From Actinomycetospora chibensis (GTDB taxonomy: Bacteria; Actinomycetota; Actinomycetes; Mycobacteriales; Pseudonocardiaceae): DNA of 64,000 nt. Below are positions 1 to 6,419 of this stretch, piece by piece. Made by a program: the position numbers and the translations under genes. Position 1 is the first letter of the stretch; every line of letters begins with the position of its first letter. The stretch is taken from positions 248,001 through 312,000 of the forward strand of contig NZ_JAQZAM010000004.1 of assembly GCF_028737215.1 (NCBI RefSeq), written 5' to 3'. The notes under the pieces were generated by a model. That model was not told the origin of the DNA, ran no database searches, and saw only the letters and a list, made by a program, of their open reading frames with translations.

Positions 1-282
1 TACTTCTACGGCCCCGGTTCCCTGAACTGCCTGGCCACGCGCGGCTTCCCCACCACGGGCAGCTCGGCGTTCCCCGGCGAGCACAACATCAACGACCAGC
101 TCAAGACCTTCATCTCCGAGGGCGGCAAGGCCTACTGCTGCCGCTTCGGGCTGTCGCTGCACGGTGCCCGCGAGGAGGACCTCATCGAGGGCGTCATCCC
201 CACGCACCCGCTCGACGTGCAGGACGCGCTCATCCACTTCGCCCGCAAGGGCGCGATCATCAACTCGACCTACCAGCTCTGA
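1..282 (+). CDS. MSMEG_0572/Sll0783 family nitrogen-starvation protein, 3' part only
   Basis: The window opens inside this gene. The readable 93 codons start YFYGPGSLNCLATRGFP and end INSTYQL-stop. I recognise this as the C-terminal half of the MSMEG_0572/Sll0783 family (NitB of the Nit1C cluster), a small protein of unknown biochemistry that travels with Nit6803-type nitrilase clusters. Visible traits are a paired Cys (YCCRFGLSLHG) and a conserved end, ARKGAIINSTYQL. It is followed 86 bp later by the radical SAM gene and is probably the promoter-proximal part of the same operon. The start lies outside the window. Family assignment rests on recalled sequence and on the neighbours. Confidence 0.8.
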   Translation, partial: YFYGPGSLNCLATRGFPTTGSSAFPGEHNINDQLKTFISEGGKAYCCRFGLSLHGAREEDLIEGVIPTHPLDVQDALIHFARKGAIINSTYQL

Positions 283-368
283 CACGCACGGCCCCGGTGC
301 GGGGGCGGCACGCCCGTCCCCGCACCGCGCCCGTGACACCCCGAGTCGAGCGCCCCGGAGGTCCGCTG

Positions 369-1508
369 ATGTCGTCCCCGCAATCCGACCTGGGCCTGTC
401 CGCCCGTTCCGAAGTGGCCGTCCGCGGTGTGGCGCTCGACCTCCCCTCCGACGAGCCGACCACCTCGGTGGACCTCGGCTCCACCATCCCCCTGCGCCGC
501 CCCGGCGGCGCCGGACCGTCCGCCGACGGCCACGTGCTCGTCGACGGCCTCAGGACCACGATCCCGATCAACCCGGCGAGCCCCTACCGGCTGCGCGACG
601 GGCGCCTCGTGCGCACCGGTCCCGACGGCGGGGTCACCGACCTGGGCGTCGAGGTCGCCACCGTCGCCCGCCCCGCGTTCTACGACCTCACGACGGCCGA
701 CGGCGTGCCCTACGAGAAGATCGCCCGCCTGCACGGCGACGACGTGCTCGCGACGACGGTCGTGCAGACCTGCGTGCGCTACGGCGAGCAGGACCGCTGC
801 CGGTTCTGCGCCATCGAGCAGTCGCTGCGCACCGGCGCCACGACCGCGGTGAAGACGCCCGAGCAGCTCGCGGAGGTCGCCGAGGCCGCGGTCCGCCTCG
901 ACGGCGTGCGGCAGATGGTGCTGACCACCGGGACGAGCAACGGCCGCGACCGCGGCGCCCGACACCTCGCCCGTTGCGTCCGGGCGATCAGGGCGGCGGT
1001 GCCGGGCCTGCCGATCCAGGTGCAGTGCGAGCCGCCCGCGCCCTCCGACCTCGCGGCCCTGCAGGAGCTCCGCGACGCCGGCGCCGACGCCATCGGCATC
1101 CACGTCGAGTCCCTCGACGACGACGTGCGCGCACGCTGGATGCCGGGCAAGGCGTCCGTGCCCCTGTCCCAGTACCGGCTGGCCTGGGACGAGAGCGTCC
1201 GCCTCTTCGGCCCGAACGCCGTCTCGACCTACCTCATCGTCGGCCTCGGCGAGGACCCCGACGAGCTGGTCGCCGGCGCCGCCGAGCTCGTCGACCGCGG
1301 CGTCTACCCGTTCGTCGTCCCCTACCGCCCGATCCCGGGCACCCTGGCGTTCGCCGACGGCGACCCCGCGCCGGATCCCGAGCTGCTCGCCGAGGTCACC
1401 GCCCGCGTCGCCAAGATCCTCGTCGCCGCCGGCATGCGCGGCGCCGACCAGGCCGCCGGATGCGCGGCGTGCGGTGCGTGCTCGGCGCTGTCCGCGGCGG
1501 GGGGCTGA
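369..1508 (+). CDS. MSMEG_0568 family radical SAM protein (NitD-like)
   Basis: 379-residue radical SAM protein of the Nit1C cluster; the substrate is unknown. The Fe-S motif is C135-X8-C144-X2-C147 (TCVRYGEQDRCRFCAIEQ), not the usual CX3CX2C. After it come the expected barrel features, including QMVLTTGTSNGRDRG and VQCEPPAP. The last ten residues hold a second tight triplet, C365-X2-C368-X2-C371, which could bind another cluster. The ATG at 369 was preferred over an upstream in-frame start because the upstream extension is low-complexity and an SD-like GGAGG lies just before the ATG. The next gene begins 5 bp after the stop, so translation is probably coupled. Confidence 0.88.
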   Translation: MSSPQSDLGLSARSEVAVRGVALDLPSDEPTTSVDLGSTIPLRRPGGAGPSADGHVLVDGLRTTIPINPASPYRLRDGRLVRTGPDGGVTDLGVEVATVARPAFYDLTTADGVPYEKIARLHGDDVLATTVVQTCVRYGEQDRCRFCAIEQSLRTGATTAVKTPEQLAEVAEAAVRLDGVRQMVLTTGTSNGRDRGARHLARCVRAIRAAVPGLPIQVQCEPPAPSDLAALQELRDAGADAIGIHVESLDDDVRARWMPGKASVPLSQYRLAWDESVRLFGPNAVSTYLIVGLGEDPDELVAGAAELVDRGVYPFVVPYRPIPGTLAFADGDPAPDPELLAEVTARVAKILVAAGMRGADQAAGCAACGACSALSAAGG

Positions 1509-1513
1509 GGTCC

Positions 1514-3010
1514 GTGTCGATCCTCGACGACCACGCGTTCGGGCTCGGCGCCGCCGACGAGATCCTCGGCGGCCGGGCGCGCCGCCGTCCCCACGACGTC
1601 ACGATCACCGAGGCGCCGGCGATCGACGCCCGGCACCCCGACGTGGTCGCCCACCGGGCGCTGCGGCGCGCGGTCTTCGTCGACGAGCAGGGCCTCTTCC
1701 CGGGCGGAGCGGCCGGCGACCTCGACGGGCACGACCACGACCCGCGCGCGATCGTCCTCGTCGCCCGCGACGGAGCCGGCGAGGTCCTCGGCGGGGTGCG
1801 TCTGGCCCCCGTCGACCCCGACGCCTCGCGTCCCGACCTCGGCTGGTGGACGGGCAGCCGCCTCGTCGTCGCCCCGACGGCGCGCCGACGGGCGGGCGTG
1901 CGGGTGGGGGCCGCGCTGGTGCGCGCCGCGTGCGCCCGCGCCGAGGCCGCCGGCGTGCTGCGGTTCGAGGCCGAGGTCCAGGCCGCCAACGAGACACTGT
2001 TCGCGCGCCTCGGCTGGCAGCGACTGCGGGACACGACGGTCGCCGGCCGCCCGCACGTGCGCATGCGCCGGCCGATGGGTCGCTTCGCCGACCTCGTCGC
2101 CGCCACGAAGGCCCCGCTCGGCGAGCTCGTCGCCGGGCTCGCGGGCTCGGGCCTGCACGTCGGCGACGACGGGGCCCCCGTGCCGGGCAGCGACCTCGTC
2201 GCGGCGTGCGACGCGATCCTGCCCGCGATGGTCGAGCGCGACCCGGAGTGGGCGGGCTGGTGCGGGGTGCTCGTCAACGTCAACGACCTCGCCGCGATGG
2301 GGGCGGCGCCGACCGCCCTGCTCGACGCCGTCGGGGCGCGCGACGCGTCGTTCGCGCACCGCGTGCTGACGGGTCTGCGCGCCGCCGCCGACGCCTACGG
2401 GGTGCCGGTGATCGGCGGGCACACCCAGCTCGAGGTGCCCGCCTCGCTCGCCGTCACCGCGCTGGGCCGCACCGCGAGCCCCGTCCCCGCCGCGGGCGGG
2501 CGGACGGGCATGGAGGTCCGGCTGACCGCCGACCTCGCCGGCACCTGGCGCCCGGGCTACACCGGTCGGCAATGGGACTCCACGTCGACCCGCGCGCCCG
2601 CCGACCTGCGGGCGATGGTCGCGGCGATCGGCCCGGACGCGCGTCACCGGCCCGCCGCGGCCAAGGACGTCTCGATGGCCGGGGTCGTCGGGACGCTCGG
2701 GATGCTCGCCGAGGCTTCGGGCACCGGCGCGGTGCTCGACGTCGCGGCCGTCCCGCGTCCGGTCGGCGCGACCGTCGCCGACTGGCTCACCTGCTTCCCC
2801 GGCTTCGCTCTGCTCACCGCCGACGCGCCCGGCGCCCCCGCCCCGTCGGCGGGTCCCGTCACGAGCGCGGTGTGCGGGGTGCTCACGGACCCGGCGACCG
2901 GACCGGCCGGGGTCGCCCTGCGCTGGCCCGACGGCGAGGTCACCGAGGCCGTCGCCGGGGCCGTCACCGGACTGGGCAGCGCCCGGATCAGCGAAGGGAA
3001 CCACCCGTGA
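1514..3010 (+). CDS. Fused GNAT acetyltransferase (MSMEG_0567/Sll0786) and AIR-synthase-like protein (Sll0787)
   Basis: 498 residues in two parts. Residues about 30-195 form a GNAT fold (RAVFVDEQGLFPGG, then the acetyl-CoA region GVRVGAALVRAACARAE and NETLFARLGWQRL). Residues about 200-495 resemble AIR synthase/PurM-like ATP-binding proteins (VLVNVNDLAAMGAAPTALLDA, GVPVIGGHTQLEVPA, AAAKDVSMAGVVGTLGMLAE). In cyanobacteria these are separate adjacent genes (sll0786, sll0787); here they are one reading frame. GTG 1514 is chosen because it lies 5 bp past the preceding stop. The stop overlaps the next start (GTGA). The reaction is unknown; a carrier-ligand or purine-like ATP chemistry is only inference. 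Confidence 0.88.
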   Translation: MSILDDHAFGLGAADEILGGRARRRPHDVTITEAPAIDARHPDVVAHRALRRAVFVDEQGLFPGGAAGDLDGHDHDPRAIVLVARDGAGEVLGGVRLAPVDPDASRPDLGWWTGSRLVVAPTARRRAGVRVGAALVRAACARAEAAGVLRFEAEVQAANETLFARLGWQRLRDTTVAGRPHVRMRRPMGRFADLVAATKAPLGELVAGLAGSGLHVGDDGAPVPGSDLVAACDAILPAMVERDPEWAGWCGVLVNVNDLAAMGAAPTALLDAVGARDASFAHRVLTGLRAAADAYGVPVIGGHTQLEVPASLAVTALGRTASPVPAAGGRTGMEVRLTADLAGTWRPGYTGRQWDSTSTRAPADLRAMVAAIGPDARHRPAAAKDVSMAGVVGTLGMLAEASGTGAVLDVAAVPRPVGATVADWLTCFPGFALLTADAPGAPAPSAGPVTSAVCGVLTDPATGPAGVALRWPDGEVTEAVAGAVTGLGSARISEGNHP

Positions 3011-3894
3011 CCGTGAGGACGTTCGCCGCCGCGGCCGCCGGCTTCGGCCGCGACCTGGACGAGAGCTTCGCGACGATCTCGTCGCTGCTCGAGCGGGCGC
3101 GGGCGGCGGGGGCCGACGTGCTGGCCCTGCCCGAGGCCGCGCTCGGGGGCTACCTGTCGTCGCTGCACGACGACCCTGAGGACGTGCCGCCACAGCTGGA
3201 CGTCGACGGGCCCGAGATCCGCCGCCTGATCGCGCTGGCCGGGGACACGGTCGTCACGGTCGGCTTCTGCGAGCGCGGGGACGGGGCATCCGGCGACCGT
3301 CCGTACAACAGCTGCGTCGCGGTGACCGGCGACGGCGTGCTCGGTCATCACCGCAAGGTCCACCAGCCGCTCAACGAGAACACCTCGTACGCCGCGGGCG
3401 ACCGTTTCGCGGCGTTCGACACGCCGGTCGGGCGGATGGGCATGATGATCTGCTACGACAAGGCGTTCCCCGAGGCCGCGCGCGCCCTCGCGGTCGACGG
3501 GGCCCGGATCGTGGTGTGCATGTCGGCGTGGCCGGCGTCGCGCACCAACCCGGCATCGGTGCTCGCCGACGACCGCTGGACCCGCCGGTTCGACCTCTTC
3601 GACCGCGCCCGGGCGCTGGAGAACCAGATCGTCTGGGTCTCGGCGAACCAGGCCGGGACGTTCGGGGACATGCACCTCGTCGCGAGCGCGAAGATCGTCG
3701 ACCCGGGCGGGGAGGTCCTCGACACCACCGGGACCGAGGCCGGCCTCGCGGTGGCGTCGGTCGACGTCGACGCCACCGTGGACGCCGCGCGCCGCTTCAT
3801 GGGCCACCTGCGCGACCGGCGGCCGGCGTCGTACCTCGGCACGCCGGACGACGCGCCGCCCGTCGTGCCCGCCGTCGCCGCGCGCGCCAGCTAG
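3007..3894 (+). CDS. Carbon-nitrogen hydrolase, nitrilase superfamily, catalytically intact
   Basis: 295-residue nitrilase-superfamily enzyme. The catalytic residues are all visible: E43 in LALPEAALGGY, K117 in HHRKVHQP, and C149 in GRMGMMICYDKAFPE. Family knowledge: this fold hydrolyses nitriles or amides through a Cys thioester; nitrilases of Nit1C clusters have been linked to cyanide use as a nitrogen source in bacteria. The GTG start at 3007 shares four bases with the previous stop. The C-terminus (after residue 280) is Ala/Pro-rich and probably disordered. A degenerate paralogue follows 10 bp downstream. The substrate cannot be read from sequence. Confidence 0.9.
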   Translation: MTVRTFAAAAAGFGRDLDESFATISSLLERARAAGADVLALPEAALGGYLSSLHDDPEDVPPQLDVDGPEIRRLIALAGDTVVTVGFCERGDGASGDRPYNSCVAVTGDGVLGHHRKVHQPLNENTSYAAGDRFAAFDTPVGRMGMMICYDKAFPEAARALAVDGARIVVCMSAWPASRTNPASVLADDRWTRRFDLFDRARALENQIVWVSANQAGTFGDMHLVASAKIVDPGGEVLDTTGTEAGLAVASVDVDATVDAARRFMGHLRDRRPASYLGTPDDAPPVVPAVAARAS

Positions 3895-3904
3895 GCGCGC
3901 GCGG

Positions 3905-4738
3905 GTGGTCCGTCTCGCCGCCGCCGCGGCCCACTTCACGCGGGACATCGGGTTCGACCTCGACCGCATCAAGATGATCATCTCGCACGCGCGGGACGCC
4001 GGGGTCTCCCTGCTGGCGCTGCCCGACGGCGCGCTCGGGGGGTACCTCACGGACCTGCGCGGACCCGACGAGGACGACCTGCCGCCGCTGCTGGAGCCGA
4101 ACGGCGACGAGGTGCGCTCCGTGATCGACTTCGCCGGTGACATGGTGGTGTGCCTCGGGTACAGCGAGCGGGGTCTCGACGACGGGAACGGGCTGGTCCG
4201 CTACGACGCGGCGGTCTGCCTCTCCGGTGACGGCATCCTCGGGCGGCACCGCAAGGTCCACCTGCCCGCCGGCGTCGCGTCGCTGTTCACGGCGGGGGAC
4301 GGGTTCCGCGCGTTCGACACCCCGGTGGGCCGGATGGGCCTGCTCATCGACCACGACAAGACCTTCCCGGAGGCGGCGCGCACCCTGGCCGTCGACGGCG
4401 CCGAGATCATCGCGTGCCTCTCCGCCTGGCCGACCTCGCTGACCAACCGCGCGCCGCGGATGGCGCTGGACCGCCAGGCGCGGTTGTTCGACCTCTACGA
4501 CCAGGCGCGCGCCGCGGAGAACCAGGTCGTCTGGCTGTCGTCGAACCAGAGCGGGCGCTACGGCGCGCTGCACTTCCTGGGCCGGGCGAAGGTCGTCGGG
4601 CCGGGTGGGGAGATCCTCGCGCGGACCTGGTCGAAGGGCGGGCTGGCGGTGGCGGAGGTCGACCTCCCGGAGCTGGTCGGGGCGGCGCGGACGGTGCTGC
4701 ACCACCTCGCCGAGCGTCGTCCGGAGACCTACGGTTGA
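3905..4738 (+). CDS. Nitrilase-superfamily paralogue lacking the catalytic Cys and Glu (probable pseudoenzyme)
   Basis: 277-residue close paralogue of the preceding nitrilase, alignable end to end without gaps at the active site. The Lys is kept (K117, GRHRKVHLP), but the Glu is Asp (D41, LALPDGALGGY) and the nucleophilic Cys is Asp (D149, GRMGLLIDHDKTFPE, where the paralogue has MICYDK). Neighbouring conserved blocks (AENQVVWLSSNQSGRYG, near the C-terminus) are intact and the frame is open, so this is not a decaying gene. It is likely a non-catalytic partner or regulator of the active nitrilase, or an enzyme of changed chemistry. GTG 3905 is used; the stop overlaps a possible TTG of the next gene. 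Confidence 0.85.
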   Translation: MVRLAAAAAHFTRDIGFDLDRIKMIISHARDAGVSLLALPDGALGGYLTDLRGPDEDDLPPLLEPNGDEVRSVIDFAGDMVVCLGYSERGLDDGNGLVRYDAAVCLSGDGILGRHRKVHLPAGVASLFTAGDGFRAFDTPVGRMGLLIDHDKTFPEAARTLAVDGAEIIACLSAWPTSLTNRAPRMALDRQARLFDLYDQARAAENQVVWLSSNQSGRYGALHFLGRAKVVGPGGEILARTWSKGGLAVAEVDLPELVGAARTVLHHLAERRPETYG

Positions 4739-4740
4739 TC

Positions 4741-5826
4741 GTGCGGATCGCCCTGCTGACCTACTCGACGAAGCCGCGCGGCGGTGTGGTGCACACCCTC
4801 GCCCTGGCCGAGGCGTTCGCCCGCGCCGGGCACGCAGTGACGGTGTGGGCGCTGGCGCGGGGCGGGGACACGGGCTTCTTCCGTCCCGTCGACGCCGCGG
4901 TGGACGTCCGGCTGGTGCCCGTCGAGGAGGTCGAGGGCGAGACGGTGGGGGAGCGGATCCTGCGGTCGATCGCGCTGCTGGCGTCGGCGTTCGAGGGCTC
5001 GTACGACGTGGTGCACGCGCAGGACTGCCTGACGGCGAACGCCGTGGGCCGCGCGCGGGGGTACGCGGGGCTCTGGCGGACCGTGCACCACCTCGACGAG
5101 TTCACGACGCCCGAGCTCGCCGCCTGCCACGAGCGGGCGCTGGTGGAGCCGGCGTCGCTGGTGTGCGTCTCGGAGGCGGTGGCGGGCGAGGTCCGGGCGG
5201 GCTGGGGCCGCTCGCCCGCGGTGATCTCCAACGGGGTGGCCGCGGCGCGCTTCGCCCGCGCGGCCGAGGCCGGGGCCGGGGAGCCGTGGCGCGCGCGGTA
5301 CGGGCGCTACGTGCTCGCCGTCGGGGGGATCGAGCCGCGCAAGGGGACGCTGGAGCTGGTGGAGGCGATGGCGCGTCTCCCCGGCGTGCCGTTGCTCGTG
5401 GCGGGCGGGGACACCCTGTTCGACTACCGGCCCTACCGCGGGGAGGTGTTCGCGCGCGCGGCGTCGCTGGGCGTGGAGCCCGTGGTGCTCGGCCCGGTCG
5501 ACGACGCCGACCTGCCGGGCCTGGTGGCGGGCGCCGCGGTGTTCGCGTTCCCGTCGACGAAGGAGGGCTTCGGGCTCGCGGCGATGGAGGCGCTCGCGGC
5601 CGGCGTCCCGCTCGTGACCCGTGACCTGCCGGTGCTGCGCGAGGTGTTCGCCGGCGCGGCGCGCTTCGCCGACGGCCCGGAGGGCTTCGCGCGCGAGATC
5701 GCGGGGGTGCTCGAGGGGACCGACCCGGACCTCGACCCCGCCCACGCGACCGTCGGCCGCGCCCTGGCCGCCGCGCACACCTGGGACGCCGCCGCCGAGG
5801 CGCACCTCGCCCTGTACCGGCACTGA
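4741..5826 (+). CDS. MSMEG_0565 family glycosyltransferase (GT4-like)
   Basis: 361-residue GT-B fold glycosyltransferase, the type found at the end of mycobacterial Nit1C clusters. It has an N-terminal RIALLTYSTKPRGGVVHT with a Gly-rich loop, then YDVVHAQDCLTANA, the second-domain opener YVLAVGGIEPRKGTLELVEA, and the nucleotide-sugar block AFPSTKEGFGLAAMEALAAG typical of GT4. The start is GTG 4741; an in-frame TTG at 4735 overlapping the previous stop is the alternative. Donor and acceptor are unknown. Its position suggests that the Nit1C product is a glycosylated small molecule, but that is inference. Confidence 0.85.
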   Translation: MRIALLTYSTKPRGGVVHTLALAEAFARAGHAVTVWALARGGDTGFFRPVDAAVDVRLVPVEEVEGETVGERILRSIALLASAFEGSYDVVHAQDCLTANAVGRARGYAGLWRTVHHLDEFTTPELAACHERALVEPASLVCVSEAVAGEVRAGWGRSPAVISNGVAAARFARAAEAGAGEPWRARYGRYVLAVGGIEPRKGTLELVEAMARLPGVPLLVAGGDTLFDYRPYRGEVFARAASLGVEPVVLGPVDDADLPGLVAGAAVFAFPSTKEGFGLAAMEALAAGVPLVTRDLPVLREVFAGAARFADGPEGFAREIAGVLEGTDPDLDPAHATVGRALAAAHTWDAAAEAHLALYRH

Positions 5827-5857
5827 GTGCAAGCCCTGCGGCCTCGCCGGCACTCAG
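5823..5857 (+). terminator. Possible hairpin at the end of the Nit1C operon
   Basis: CTGAGTGC at 5823-5830 pairs exactly with GCACTCAG at 5850-5857. The stem begins inside the stop codon of the glycosyltransferase. There is no T-tract, so it is only a plausible terminator. Confidence 0.4.
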
Positions 5858-5905
5858 CGCCAGGAACTTCGCTACGTCGGGGTGCTCGGTCGGCGGGGGC
5901 AGCTG

Positions 5906-5967
5906 CGTGCCAGCCTGGGGGGCACGCCGACAATCCACCACAGCACGCCGACAGGGTCAGGAAATCC
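5906..5967. repeat. 62-bp inverted repeat, left copy
   Basis: This copy matches the reverse complement of 6314-6375 at about 58 of 62 positions. It contains two direct copies of CACGCCGACA 21 bp apart. Its right end overlaps the last codons and the stop of the minus-strand ATL gene. The rest lies in the gap after the glycosyltransferase. No coding function is proposed. Confidence 0.8.
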
Positions 5968-6256
5968 ACCCGCTCGCGAGACGGTGGTTCGCGAGCACCA
6001 CGCGCCCGTCACGGATCTCGACGCCCTCCTCGCGCAGGCGCGCGTGCTGCTCGTCGGCGATGTGCGGCGCGCTCGACCCGTCGGCGCGCAGGACCCGGTG
6101 CCACGGCAGGTCGGCGCCGTCGTCGCGCAGCACCCAGCCGACGACGCGTGCCGAGCGCTCGCCGGCCGCCGCGGCGACGTCGCCGTAGGTGGACACCCGA
6201 CCCTCCGGGATCGCCCGCACCGCCGCCCGGATGCGCTCGTGGCGCGCCTCGTCCAC
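5957..6256 (-). CDS. Alkyltransferase-like protein (ATL; MGMT fold without the acceptor Cys)
   Basis: 99-residue protein with the MGMT DNA-binding domain: IPEGRVSTYGDVAAAAG followed by RVVGWVLRDDG and the diagnostic PWHRVLRADG. In true MGMT this motif is PCHRV; Trp replaces the alkyl-accepting Cys, which defines alkyltransferase-like proteins. These bind O6-alkylguanine, flip it and hand it to nucleotide excision repair. The gene precedes adnA, as the ATL gene does in mycobacteria (Rv3204 region). GTG at 6256 gives the family length; upstream in-frame codons are low-complexity. The gene is bracketed by the inverted repeats described separately, and its last residues fall within one of them. 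Confidence 0.85.
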   Translation of the reverse strand: MDEARHERIRAAVRAIPEGRVSTYGDVAAAAGERSARVVGWVLRDDGADLPWHRVLRADGSSAPHIADEQHARLREEGVEIRDGRVVLANHRLASGWIS

Positions 6257-6313
6257 GGCGTGGAGTCCAGCACGGCGAGCGCATGGCGGGTACCCCGGCC
6301 TCGATGATCGTGG

Positions 6314-6375
6314 GGCTTTCCTGGCCCTGTCGGCGTGCTGTGGTGGATTGTCGGCGTGGCCCCCACGCTGGCACG
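6314..6375. repeat. 62-bp inverted repeat, right copy
   Basis: Reverse-complement partner of 5906-5967, with about four mismatches. It sits between the divergent starts of the ATL gene (minus) and adnA (plus), where promoters of both would be expected. It again contains the CACGCCGACA pair, here on the minus strand. Confidence 0.8.
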
Positions 6376-6419
6376 ACACGCCCACCTCCGCGCCGGGGCT
6401 GTCGGGGGGTCGTGGTGAA

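Noticed and set aside
164-3010. A 948-codon open frame across the radical SAM and GNAT-AIRS genes
   Set aside because: Only its 3' half is real (the GNAT-AIRS frame). The first part is Arg/Pro-rich translation of another gene in the wrong frame.
3905-4738. Second nitrilase as a decaying pseudogene
   Set aside because: The frame is intact, the conserved blocks around the lost residues are kept, and codon use matches the neighbours.
5906-6375. Interpretation of the ATL region as an insertion sequence
   Set aside because: The inverted ends are long, but there is no transposase, and no target duplication was identifiable by eye.
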